Source: Betaproteobacteria bacterium (lineage in GTDB: Bacteria; Pseudomonadota; Gammaproteobacteria; Burkholderiales; Rhodocyclaceae). From it: a DNA stretch of 64,000 nt. Shown piece after piece: positions 18,750 through 26,172 of this stretch; positions within the stretch are counted from its first letter, which is position 1; each line of letters begins with the position of its first letter. The stretch lies in NCBI GenBank assembly GCA_020621865.1, contig JAHRYW010000007.1:62001-126000 (forward strand). The letters are read 5' to 3'. The notes under the pieces were generated by a model. It did not search any database. It was given only the letters and a program-made list of their open reading frames with translations, and was not told the DNA's origin. A program made the translations under genes and the position numbers.

Positions 18750-19133
18750 ATGCGCATCCTGCACACCATGATCCGTGTCGGCGACCTCGACAAATCCATC
18801 GCCTTCTATACCGAAGTCCTCGGCATGCAGCTGATTCGCCGCCAGGACTACCCGGACGGCCGCTTCACGCTGGCTTTCGTCGGCTATGGCGACGAAGCCA
18901 AGGAAGCCGTGCTCGAACTGACCCACAACTGGGACACCCCGGCCTACGATCTGGGCAACGGCTACGGCCACGTCGCGCTGGCCGTGCCGGATGCGGCCGC
19001 CGCCTGTGCCGCGATCAAGGCCCGTGGCGGCAAGGTGGTGCGCGAAGCCGGGCCGATGAAGCACGGCAATACCATCATCGCCTTCGTCGAGGATCCGGAC
19101 GGTTACAAGATCGAATTGATCCAGCGCGACTGA
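18750..19133 (+). CDS. gloA: Lactoylglutathione lyase (glyoxalase I)
   Basis: GloA converts the methylglyoxal-glutathione hemithioacetal to S-lactoylglutathione. All four metal ligands sit at the E. coli positions: His5, Glu56, His74 and Glu122. The length of 127 residues is that of the short Ni-dependent type. AAGGAAAAAGC precedes the ATG. It is the last of the coupled genes starting at glyQ, apart from the FmdE-like gene 59 bp on. Confidence 0.96.
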   Translation: MRILHTMIRVGDLDKSIAFYTEVLGMQLIRRQDYPDGRFTLAFVGYGDEAKEAVLELTHNWDTPAYDLGNGYGHVALAVPDAAAACAAIKARGGKVVREAGPMKHGNTIIAFVEDPDGYKIELIQRD

Positions 19134-19192
19134 TCAGGATCAAGGTCGCACTCCTGGAGGCCGCCGATACTGAAGGCGCAAAGGAGATTGCC

Positions 19193-19804
19193 ATGGCCTT
19201 CCCTGAATTCTTTTCCCGCGTTCCCGCCATCACCGTCCGCGACCCGCTGGCCGAACTGCTCGGCGCTGCCGAGGACGGGCTGATTGAATACCGCTTTGCC
19301 GATGCCGTCAAACTGGCCGGGCATTCCTGCCCGACCGTAGCCGGCGCCTGGCTGATGAGCGTGCGCGCCCTGCGCGCGCTGTACGGCGATGAAACGCCGG
19401 TGCGCGGCAATATCGCCGTCGCCCTGCATGAAACCATCGACAGCGGCGTCGCCGGCGTCATCGCCAGCGTGGCGACGCTGCTGACCGGCGCCGCCGGCGA
19501 AGGCGGCTTCCGGGGCCTGGGCGGCCAGTACTGCCGGCGCGGGCTGCTCAGTTTCGGGCTGTCGGGCATCGCCGGCATGGCTTTCCGGCGCCTGGACACG
19601 AATGCTACGGTCGATTGCTTTTTTCGGCCAAATTCCGTAACCGCCGATCCACGTATGGGCGAACTGCTGCCGATGATTCTCCACGGCGGCGCCGATCCGG
19701 CGCAGACCCGCCTGTTCGGCGAACTCTGGCAGGACCGCGTGCGCCGCCTGCTGCTCGACCACGCCGACGATCCGGCCGTCGTCGAGGTGCGCCGCCTGGT
19801 TTGA
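19193..19804 (+). CDS. FmdE-like domain protein of unknown function
   Basis: This 203-residue protein contains KLAGHSCPTVAGAW, which resembles the GHxCPG metal/thiolate motif of the FmdE family, and a second cysteine in GGQYCRRG. FmdE proteins accompany molybdenum enzymes in some organisms, but none is nearby and I cannot assign a role. AAGGAGATTGCC precedes the ATG. Residues around 136-149 (TNATVDCFFRPNSV) are encoded by a copy of the dispersed motif. The gene is convergent with the glycosyltransferase gene and ends 4 bp from it. Confidence 0.65.
   Translation: MAFPEFFSRVPAITVRDPLAELLGAAEDGLIEYRFADAVKLAGHSCPTVAGAWLMSVRALRALYGDETPVRGNIAVALHETIDSGVAGVIASVATLLTGAAGEGGFRGLGGQYCRRGLLSFGLSGIAGMAFRRLDTNATVDCFFRPNSVTADPRMGELLPMILHGGADPAQTRLFGELWQDRVRRLLLDHADDPAVVEVRRLV
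19601..19640 (+). repeat. Dispersed uptake-signal-like motif, copy 4, inside a coding sequence
   Basis: AATGCTACGGTCGATTGC is followed by TTTTTTCGGCCAAATTCCG, within the FmdE-like gene. The reading frame (Asn-Ala-Thr-Val-Asp) differs from the frame used in the PEP-synthase-like and epd copies. Confidence 0.7.
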
Positions 19805-19808
19805 GGCT

Positions 19809-20930
19809 TCAGGCCAGCGCCTCGCGCACGACGCTTTCGAAGCGATCGACCACCGCCGCCCACTGGTGGCCGAGCATCGTTTGCCGGGCTGCCGCGCCGA
19901 GCGCCGGCAGGCATTCCGGCGCCGACACTAGGTCGAGCGCCGCGCTGCGGTAAGCCTCCTCGTCGCCGGGCGCCGCCAGGCAGCCGTTGCTGCCATCGAC
20001 GATCAGTTCGGCCGCCGCGGCGCTGCGGTAGGCGACGACCGGCAGGCCGCTGGCCATCGCCTCGGCGACCACGTTGCCGTAGGTCTCGGTCAGACTGGGG
20101 AAGAGGAACAGGTCGGCGCTGGCGTAGTGGGCGGCCAGGTCCTCGCCGAGGCGCAGGCCGGCGAAATGGTGTTCGGGATGATCGACAGCCAGTTGCCTGG
20201 CCGACGGCCCGTCGCCCACCCAGACCATCCTGGCCCGCGGATGCCAGACCTGGATCGCGGCAAAGGTCTTCTCGACCAGCGCCAGGTTCTTCTCGGCGGC
20301 CAGCCGCCCGACGTAGAGGCAGGCCGGGCCGTCGCCATCGACGCCCCATTGGGTACGCAGGGTGGCGCTGCGCCGGGCCGGGTCGAACAAGCTGGTATCG
20401 ACGCCGCGACCGACGACGCGCACGCCGCTCAGCCCCTCGCCGGCCAGGTCGGCGGCCAGCGCGGCCGTCGGCACCATGGTCGCCCGTGTCCGCCGGTGCA
20501 GGGTGCGCAGGTAGGCGGCCACCGCCGGGCGCATCCAGCCGACGCCGTAATGCACGCTGTAGCGGTCGAAATTGGTGTGAAAGCCCGAGGTCACCGGGAT
20601 GCCCAGCTTGCGGGCGACGCTGACGGCCGACCAGCCGAGCGGCCCTTCGGTGACGACATGGACCAGGTCCGGCCGCTGTTGCCGCCATTGCCGGGCCAGC
20701 CGGCGACCGGCCGGCAGGCCGAAGCGCAGGCCGGGATAACCGGGCAGCGGCAGGCCGGGCAGCGCCAGCTCGTGCTCACTGCCGGCATCGGACTGGCCCT
20801 GGCGGGGCCGGATCACGCTGACCCGGTGGCCGCGCTCGCGCAGGCCGCCGACCAGCCGGCCGACGGTCATTGCCACGCCATTGACCTCGGGCGGAAAGGT
20901 TTCGGTGACGAAAGCGATGGCCAGCGACAT
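19809..20930 (-). CDS. GT4 family glycosyltransferase, candidate glycolipid synthase
   Basis: This 373-residue GT-B enzyme opens IAFVTETFPPEVNGVAMTVG, like the diacylglycerol/mannosyl glycosyltransferases of the SqdX/MgtA/Agt group. The C-terminal nucleotide-sugar site is LTETYGNVVAEAMASGLPVV (EX7E). The start ATG overlaps the dgkA stop as TGATG, so the two are co-translated. A partner that handles diacylglycerol, and a PlcP-like phospholipase nearby, suggest it may glycosylate diacylglycerol. The substrate is inferred, not shown. Confidence 0.8.
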   Translation of the reverse strand: MSLAIAFVTETFPPEVNGVAMTVGRLVGGLRERGHRVSVIRPRQGQSDAGSEHELALPGLPLPGYPGLRFGLPAGRRLARQWRQQRPDLVHVVTEGPLGWSAVSVARKLGIPVTSGFHTNFDRYSVHYGVGWMRPAVAAYLRTLHRRTRATMVPTAALAADLAGEGLSGVRVVGRGVDTSLFDPARRSATLRTQWGVDGDGPACLYVGRLAAEKNLALVEKTFAAIQVWHPRARMVWVGDGPSARQLAVDHPEHHFAGLRLGEDLAAHYASADLFLFPSLTETYGNVVAEAMASGLPVVAYRSAAAAELIVDGSNGCLAAPGDEEAYRSAALDLVSAPECLPALGAAARQTMLGHQWAAVVDRFESVVREALA

Positions 20931-21346
20931 CAGGCCACCTCCAGCAGCACGCAAGCCCAGACGCTGACCACCATCAGCAGCGAGACGAGCACCGCGGCGC
21001 TACCGATGTCCTTGGCGCGCTTGGCCAGCCGGTGGTTTTCCAGGCCGACGCGGTCGACCACCGCCTCGATGGCCGAATTGAGCAGTTCGACGACCAGCAC
21101 CAGCAGCACGCTGGCGATCATCAGGGCGCGCGCCAGCCAGGGCACGGGGAGCAGGAAGGCCGCCGGGATCAGCAGCGCGGCAAGCAGGACTTCCTGGCGG
21201 AAGGCATCCTCGCAGAGGTAGGCCGCCTTCAGCCCGGCCAGCGAGTAGTTGAAGGCATTCCACACCCGGCGCAGGCCGGTCTTGCCCTTGAACGGCGATT
21301 CGTTGGCCGGGTCGAGCCCGAGCTGGTTCGGCGACGGTTCCTGCAT
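20930..21346 (-). CDS. dgkA: Diacylglycerol kinase
   Basis: DgkA phosphorylates diacylglycerol to phosphatidic acid in the inner membrane. The 138-residue protein carries the family signature ELLNSAIEAVVDRVG and AKDIGSAAVL and three membrane helices. An N-terminal extension of about 20 residues precedes the usual start of homology. The gene is first in a two-gene unit with the GT4 enzyme. The divergent region upstream has a Pho-box-like site, which faces the outer-membrane-protein gene best. Confidence 0.93.
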   Translation of the reverse strand: MQEPSPNQLGLDPANESPFKGKTGLRRVWNAFNYSLAGLKAAYLCEDAFRQEVLLAALLIPAAFLLPVPWLARALMIASVLLVLVVELLNSAIEAVVDRVGLENHRLAKRAKDIGSAAVLVSLLMVVSVWACVLLEVA

Positions 21347-21404
21347 GACACCTCCGTGAAAGCACTCACGGTAAGCGGGCGAGGCTAAGTTTTGATGACA
21401 GCAA

Positions 21405-21423
21405 AGGTCATCTCGATGTCACA
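21405..21423 (+). promoter_or_regulatory. Pho-box-like direct repeat upstream of the outer-membrane-protein gene
   Basis: AGGTCATCTCGATGTCACA holds two half-sites (GTCAT and TGTCAC) in 11-bp phase, matching the PhoB pattern CTGTCAT-N4-CTGTCAC at most repeat positions. A -10-like TAAGCT follows nine bases later at 21433-21438. A lone CTGTCAT lies just upstream on the opposite strand, toward dgkA. PhoB binding is inferred. Confidence 0.5.
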
Positions 21424-21456
21424 ATCCGGCCCTAAGCTCCTTCAGTTTTGCCCCTC

Positions 21457-22140
21457 ATGCGCTTCTTACTTGTCCTCTCCGGCCTGCTCGCTGCCATTCC
21501 GGCAGCCCATGCCGCCCGCCCAATGACCACCGACGACGCCCGGCTGACCGACGCCGGTGCCTGCCAGGTCGAAACCTGGGTGCACATCCACGGCCAGCAG
21601 CGCGAATGGTGGGCGCTGCCCGCCTGCAATCCCGGCGGCAATTTCGAACTGACCGTCGGCGGCGCACTGGCCTTTGACGGCAGCCGGGCCGAAAGCGGCG
21701 CCCACCTGATCCAGGGCAAGACGCTGATCAAGCCGCTGGAGACCAACGGCTACGGGATCGGCTTCGCACTCGGCTACGCCACCCAGCCGGGCAACGACAG
21801 TTCGGGCAATCCCTATTTTTACGTCCCGGTCAGCGTTTCGCTGGCCGACGACCGCGTCGTCCTCCACACCAATCTCGGTTACACCCGCGAACGGGAGAAC
21901 CGCGAAAATCGTCTGACCTGGGGCATCGGCAGCGAAACCCAGCTCGCCAGCCGGACCTGGCTGATCGCCGAAAGCTACGGCCAGGACAAGGGCAATCCGT
22001 TTTTCCAGCTGGGTGTGCGGCAGTGGATCGTCCCCAACCGGGTCCAGGTCGACACCACCTACGGCAGCCAGCTCGGGCACATCGGCCAGCAGCACTGGAT
22101 TTCGGTCGGCCTGCGGCTGATTTCGCCGACCTGGTTCTAG
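21457..22140 (+). CDS. Probable outer-membrane beta-barrel protein
   Basis: The product is about 227 residues. A signal peptide of about 19 residues (cut after AAHA) precedes a mature region rich in alternating aromatic strands (YGIGFALGYAT, FYVPVSVSLADDRVVLHTNL). It ends ISPTWF with a C-terminal Phe, the usual sign of an outer-membrane barrel. I do not recognise a specific function. A TTG at 21448 would add three residues; the ATG is preferred. There is no ribosome-site consensus. The 3' end overlaps the convergent glycosyltransferase gene by 4 bp. A Pho-box-like site upstream suggests induction by phosphate limitation. Confidence 0.7.
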   Translation: MRFLLVLSGLLAAIPAAHAARPMTTDDARLTDAGACQVETWVHIHGQQREWWALPACNPGGNFELTVGGALAFDGSRAESGAHLIQGKTLIKPLETNGYGIGFALGYATQPGNDSSGNPYFYVPVSVSLADDRVVLHTNLGYTRERENRENRLTWGIGSETQLASRTWLIAESYGQDKGNPFFQLGVRQWIVPNRVQVDTTYGSQLGHIGQQHWISVGLRLISPTWF

Positions 22141-23357
22141 CGCTCCGCCCGGAATGCTATCCCCCCAGGGGACTTCCTTCGGGGCGCGCTTGGTCGGATA
22201 TTTTGGCCAAAATCGGAAATCCTGATCGTCGCGTACAGCCGGGCCAGCCGTTCGGCCATCGCCACGTCGCTCCATTCCCGCGCATAGGCCGGCGCCTCTT
22301 GCTGCAGATGCCGCCACGTGGCCGGGTGATTCAGGAAATGGCCGAGGGTTTCGCCAAAGGCCCTGGTGTCGGCGGGCGGTGAAAAAGCACCGCGTCCCGG
22401 GGCCAGGATATCCGTCGTGCCCATTTCGGACAGCGCGATGACCGGCAGGCCGGCCGCCATCGCTTCGAGCAGGACCAGGCCCTGCGTCTCGGTGCGCGAG
22501 GCGAAGACGAAGACATCGGCCGCCGCGTAGCAGTCGGGCAGCGCCTGCTGGCGGTCGAGGTAGCCGATGAAGCGCACCGCCTCCGACAAGCCGAGGGCAG
22601 CGGTCTTCGCCTTCAGGTCGGCCATTGCCGGGCCTTCGCCGGCAACGACGAGCAGCACATCCGGCACCGCCTGGCGGGCATGGACCAGCGCTTCGAGCAG
22701 GAAACCGATATTTTTCTCATGGGCGACGCGGCCGACAAACAGGGCCACCGGCCGCTGCTCGGCAATGCCGTGCTGGCGCCGGAAAGCGATGCCGTTGCCG
22801 GCGGCGAACTGGGCCATCGGGATGCCGGTCGGCAGCACGTGCAGCGGCGCCGTCACGCCGTAGGCGCTCAGCCGGTCGCGCATCGCCGTCGATGGCACGA
22901 CCACCGCGTCAAGCGCATTGCATTGGCGACGGGAGAAGGCCCGGGCCTGGCCGCGCAGCCAGCCGGCCGGGAGCCAGCGGGCGTAGTGCTGCAGGTATTC
23001 CTCGAACAGCGTGTGATAGGTCGCCACCACGGGCAGGCCCAGGGTTCGCGCCGCCTTGAGGCCGGCGTAGTGGGCGATGAAGGGGGTCTGGATATGGATC
23101 AGGTCGCAGTCCTGCGCCGCTTCAAGCACCGCCCGGTGCATCGCCCGCCAGCCGACCAGCCGGTCCTCAGGATCACCCGGCAGCGCCCGGCCGGCGACGC
23201 GGACGACGCCTTCTTCGTCGGCCTCGTCGCCGTAGCGCGGGACGACCAGCCGGACTTCGACCCCCTGCCCGGCCAGCGTCCGGCGAAAGGTCTCGATTGA
23301 GGTCGATACGCCGTTGATCCGGGGGAAATAAACATCGGAAACCATCAATACGCGCAT
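22137..23357 (-). CDS. GT4 family glycosyltransferase (Agt/MgtA-like)
   Basis: This 406-residue GT-B enzyme begins MRVLMVSDVYFPRINGVSTS and carries the EX7E site RTETQGLVLLEAMAAGLPVI. The family makes glucosyl-, glucuronosyl- or mannosyl-lipids or polysaccharide. The start follows directly after the stop of the metallophosphoesterase gene, so the two form one unit. The last ~30 residues (after LYATIRI) lie beyond the normal end of the fold and are encoded by a split copy of the dispersed motif and the following palindromic sequence. Confidence 0.83.
   Translation of the reverse strand: MRVLMVSDVYFPRINGVSTSIETFRRTLAGQGVEVRLVVPRYGDEADEEGVVRVAGRALPGDPEDRLVGWRAMHRAVLEAAQDCDLIHIQTPFIAHYAGLKAARTLGLPVVATYHTLFEEYLQHYARWLPAGWLRGQARAFSRRQCNALDAVVVPSTAMRDRLSAYGVTAPLHVLPTGIPMAQFAAGNGIAFRRQHGIAEQRPVALFVGRVAHEKNIGFLLEALVHARQAVPDVLLVVAGEGPAMADLKAKTAALGLSEAVRFIGYLDRQQALPDCYAAADVFVFASRTETQGLVLLEAMAAGLPVIALSEMGTTDILAPGRGAFSPPADTRAFGETLGHFLNHPATWRHLQQEAPAYAREWSDVAMAERLARLYATIRISDFGQNIRPSAPRRKSPGGIAFRAER
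22151..22230 (+). repeat. Dispersed motif, split copy at the 3' end of a glycosyltransferase gene
   Basis: AATGCTAT (22153-22160) and GGTCGGATATTTTGGCCAAA (22192-22211) are the two halves of the motif separated by about 31 bp. The right half is clear; the left 7-mer could be chance. A second copy split in a similar way lies at 44182-44250. Confidence 0.45.
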
Positions 23358-23358
23358 C

Positions 23359-24180
23359 TCATGCCTCCACTGCTTTACGGGCCATTTCGTCGGCCATTTC
23401 GCCGACTGATTCCGCCACCGGCGGCGCCAGCCGGCGAAGCGGCTGGGCTTCGGCCCAGGTCACCAGTTCCAGCCGGCCGTCGAAGTGCTCGACGATGGCC
23501 GTGCAGGAATCGACCCAGTCGCCGCAATTCACATAAGTCAGGCCGTCGATCTCGCGGATCGCTGCCCAATGGATATGGCCGCAGATCACCCCGTCAAGCC
23601 CGCGCTCCTTGGCATGGTGAATGGCCGATTCTTCGAAATCGAAAATGAAATTCAGCGCCGTCTTGACCTTGCGCTTGGCGTAGCCGGCCAGCGACCAGTA
23701 GCCGGAAATCCCCAGCTTGCGCCGCCCCCAGGAGAGCAGCGCATTGAGCCGGACCAGCAGTTCGTAGGCCTTGTCGCCAAGTACCGCCACCCAGCGATGA
23801 TGGCGCGTCACCTGGTCGAACTGGTCGCCGTGGATGAGCAGGAAGCGCCGGCCGTCGGCGGTTTGATGCACCAGTTCGCCGACCACCTCGACCTCGCCGA
23901 AAACGATGCCGCAGTAATCGCGCAACACCTCGTCGTGGTTGCCGGGAATGAAGACGACGCGTTCGCCGTGGCGGGCGCGGCGCAGCAGCTTCTGGACCAC
24001 GGTGTTCTGGGCCTGCGTCCAATTGATGCTGCGGCTCATCGCCCAGAAATCGACGATGTCGCCGATCAGGAAAGTCTGCTCGGCGGGATGCTCGCGCAGG
24101 AAATCGAGGAGTCTGTCCGCCTGGCACGCCCGCGTGCCGAGGTGGATGTCGGATAAAAAAACGGATCTGACCTTGGGCAT
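23359..24180 (-). CDS. Metallophosphoesterase of the LpxH/PlcP group, probable PlcP-type phospholipase C
   Basis: This 273-residue calcineurin-like enzyme has LSDIHLGTRACQADRLLDFL, GDIVDFW, PGNHDE, HGDQFD and CGHIHWA, the full set of metal ligands. It is often annotated as UDP-2,3-diacylglucosamine diphosphatase. However, the LGTRACQADRLLDFL opening and the pairing with a GT4 enzyme match PlcP, the phospholipase C that degrades phospholipids to diacylglycerol for glycolipid synthesis in phosphate-starved bacteria. Three 11-bp-phased Pho-box-like half-sites lie just upstream. The assignment as PlcP rather than LpxH is inference. Confidence 0.75.
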   Translation of the reverse strand: MPKVRSVFLSDIHLGTRACQADRLLDFLREHPAEQTFLIGDIVDFWAMSRSINWTQAQNTVVQKLLRRARHGERVVFIPGNHDEVLRDYCGIVFGEVEVVGELVHQTADGRRFLLIHGDQFDQVTRHHRWVAVLGDKAYELLVRLNALLSWGRRKLGISGYWSLAGYAKRKVKTALNFIFDFEESAIHHAKERGLDGVICGHIHWAAIREIDGLTYVNCGDWVDSCTAIVEHFDGRLELVTWAEAQPLRRLAPPVAESVGEMADEMARKAVEA

Positions 24181-24202
24181 GAGCGGACGATAATGGCCGC
24201 CC

Positions 24203-24231
24203 GTGACCCCGAGGTTACGGCACCGTTAAGC
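24203..24231 (-). promoter_or_regulatory. Three phased Pho-box-like half-sites upstream of the PlcP-like gene
   Basis: On the minus strand GCTTAAC (24231-24225), CCGTAAC (24220-24214) and GGGTCAC (24209-24203) begin exactly 11 bp apart, the phasing of PhoB sites. A -10-like CATTAT follows 7 bp later and the start codon is 23 bp from the last repeat. The individual half-sites are imperfect. Confidence 0.45.
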
Positions 24232-24267
24232 TTTTGTTGCGGCGCCCGAAAATGCCTGCCGCTTGAC

Positions 24268-24312
24268 GATGCTACGGTCGGCGCCTAAATTCGCCCGATT
24301 TCCAAATTTCAT
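24268..24312 (+). repeat. Dispersed uptake-signal-like motif, copy 5
   Basis: GATGCTACGGTCGGCGCC then TAAATTCGCCCGATTTCCAA lies in the divergent region between the PlcP-like gene and purT, ending about 16 bp before the purT start codon. Confidence 0.75.
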
Positions 24313-24327
24313 CATCCGAGGCCCCCC

Positions 24328-25527
24328 ATGAAAATCGGCACCCCGCTCTCCCCTTCCGCCCTGCGCGTCATGCTGCTCGGTGCCGGCGAACTCGGCAAGG
24401 AAGTGATCATTGCCCTGCAACGCCTGGGCGTCGAGGTGATCGCCGTGGACCGCTACGAGAACGCGCCCGGCCACCAGGTCGCCCATCGCGCCCACGTCGT
24501 TTCGATGACCGACGGCGCCGCGCTGCGTCGGGTGGTCGAGCTGGAAAAGCCGCATCTGATCGTGCCGGAAATCGAGGCCATCGCCACCGACATGCTGGTC
24601 GAGATCGAGGCCGCCGGGCTGGCCGAGGTGATCCCGACCGCCCGCGCCGCCAGGCTGACCATGAACCGCGAAGGCATCCGCCGGCTGGCCGCCGAGGAAC
24701 TCGGCCTGCCGACCTCGCCCTATCAATTTGCCGATTCACTGGCCGACCTGCAGGCCGCCATCGACGGTGGCATCGGTTACCCGTGCATCGTCAAGCCGAC
24801 CATGTCCTCGTCCGGCAAGGGCCAGTCGCTGCTGCGCGGCCCGGACGACGTGCAGAAGGCCTGGGACTACGCGGCCAGCGGCGGCCGGGTCAATCAGGGG
24901 CGGGTCATCGTCGAGGGCTTCATCGACTTCGATTACGAAATCACCCTGCTCACCGTCCGCGCCCGCAACGCCGATGGCGATGTGTGCACTTACTTCTGCG
25001 ATCCGATCGGCCACCTGCAGGTTGCCGGCGACTATGTCGAATCCTGGCAGCCGCAGGCGATGCGCCCGGCCGCCCTGCAGCGGGCCCAGGAAATCGCTGC
25101 GGCGGTGACCGGCAACCTCGGCGGGCGCGGCATCTTCGGCGTCGAACTGTTCGTCAAGGGCGACATGGTCTGGTTCTCGGAAGTCAGCCCGCGGCCGCAC
25201 GACACCGGGCTGGTCACGCTGTGCTCACAGCGCTTTTCCGAATTCGAGCTGCACGCCCGCGCCATCCTCGGCCTGCCGGTCGACACCGCGCTGCGTGAGC
25301 CGGGCGCCTCGGCGGTGATCTACGGCGGCATGGAAGCGCCGGGAATCGCCTTCGAAGGAGTGGCCGAAGCGCTGGCCGTGCCACGCACCGACCTGCGCCT
25401 GTTCGGCAAGCCGGAAGCCTTCAAGAAGCGCCGCATGGGCGTTGCCGTGGCTAATGGCGACAACACCGATCAGGCCCGCCAGCGGGCCAAGCTAGCAGCC
25501 AGCAAGGTGCGCCCGGTCAAGGACTGA
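24328..25527 (+). CDS. purT: Formate-dependent phosphoribosylglycinamide formyltransferase (GAR transformylase 2)
   Basis: PurT uses formate and ATP to formylate GAR in purine synthesis, an alternative to the folate-dependent PurN. The 399 residues have the ATP-grasp fold: [20 protein letters not shown] in the N-terminal domain, [12 protein letters not shown] as the ATP loop, and [20 protein letters not shown] for metal binding. The gene stands alone. Its leader is largely the dispersed motif; GAGGCCCCCC before the ATG is a weak ribosome site. Confidence 0.96.
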   Translation: MKIGTPLSPSALRVMLLGAGELGKEVIIALQRLGVEVIAVDRYENAPGHQVAHRAHVVSMTDGAALRRVVELEKPHLIVPEIEAIATDMLVEIEAAGLAEVIPTARAARLTMNREGIRRLAAEELGLPTSPYQFADSLADLQAAIDGGIGYPCIVKPTMSSSGKGQSLLRGPDDVQKAWDYAASGGRVNQGRVIVEGFIDFDYEITLLTVRARNADGDVCTYFCDPIGHLQVAGDYVESWQPQAMRPAALQRAQEIAAAVTGNLGGRGIFGVELFVKGDMVWFSEVSPRPHDTGLVTLCSQRFSEFELHARAILGLPVDTALREPGASAVIYGGMEAPGIAFEGVAEALAVPRTDLRLFGKPEAFKKRRMGVAVANGDNTDQARQRAKLAASKVRPVKD

Positions 25528-25579
25528 AAACGACGTCCGGCGGGGGGCGCGCACTTACCCGCCGGCAGCTGACGCTCCA

Positions 25580-25593
25580 TTGACCTACGTCAA
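25580..25593 (+). promoter_or_regulatory. FNR/DNR-type palindrome upstream of bacteriohemerythrin
   Basis: TTGACCTACGTCAA is a perfect TTGAC-N4-GTCAA dyad, close to the FNR/ANR/DNR consensus TTGAT-N4-ATCAA. It is centred about 70 bp before the start codon, with a -10-like TACTAT at 25611-25616. Control by oxygen or NO is inferred. Confidence 0.6.
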
Positions 25594-25656
25594 CAGTGCT
25601 AGGCCAAAAGTACTATCTACTCCTGTTCCAGATAATAACTGTTCAGGAGAACCGCC

Positions 25657-26139
25657 ATGCCCATCGTCTGGGACAGCAAGCTGGATACCGGCATCGAGGT
25701 GATCGACGCCCAGCACCGGCGCATCGTCGAATACATCAACGACCTCGAAATCGCCAAGATGAAAGAGGACAAGCGCCTGGTCACCGACGTGATCGAGCAG
25801 CTGATCGACTACACGCAGTCGCACTTCGGCTTCGAGGAAGCGATGCTCGAAGAGGCCGGCTACAAGTTCCTGAAGCCGCACAAGAAGGTGCATGAGCTGT
25901 TCATCAAGCGGGTCACCGAATTCACGATGCGCGCCGCCAAGGGCGAGGACATCGCCGACGAACTGCATACGATGCTGACCAAGTGGCTGCTCAACCACAT
26001 CGCCAACGAGGACCGCGACTACGCGGAAGCCGTAAAGCAGATGACCGGCGCCAGCGCCCAGCCCACCGCCGTCGCGGTCGTGGAAAAGCAGCCCAGCCAG
26101 GGCTTCATCAGCGGCCTGCTCGGCCGCTTCTTCCGCTAA
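25657..26139 (+). CDS. Bacteriohemerythrin
   Basis: This 160-residue non-heme di-iron O2-binding protein has all seven ligands at canonical spacing: His20, His56 and Glu60, His75 and His79, His114 and Asp119. The four-helix bundle is followed by a C-terminal extension ending FISGLLGRFFR that could be an amphipathic membrane-contact helix. Such proteins store or deliver O2 or sense it in microaerobic bacteria. CAGGAGAACCGCC precedes the ATG. It is convergent with phoR, 18 bp apart. Confidence 0.93.
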   Translation: MPIVWDSKLDTGIEVIDAQHRRIVEYINDLEIAKMKEDKRLVTDVIEQLIDYTQSHFGFEEAMLEEAGYKFLKPHKKVHELFIKRVTEFTMRAAKGEDIADELHTMLTKWLLNHIANEDRDYAEAVKQMTGASAQPTAVAVVEKQPSQGFISGLLGRFFR

Positions 26140-26151
26140 GGCGAAAGCCGG

Positions 26152-26172
26152 GCCGGGCTAGTGCAGCCCGGC
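26152..26172. terminator. GC-rich hairpin between convergent hemerythrin and phoR genes
   Basis: GCCGGGC and GCCCGGC pair across a 7-base loop that contains the phoR stop codon. There is no U tract, so at best it is a weak or factor-assisted terminator. Confidence 0.35.

Noticed and set aside
23359-24180. Firm naming of the metallophosphoesterase as LpxH
   Set aside because: Context and N-terminal sequence favour a PlcP-type phospholipase. Without a tree the symbol would be a guess in either direction.
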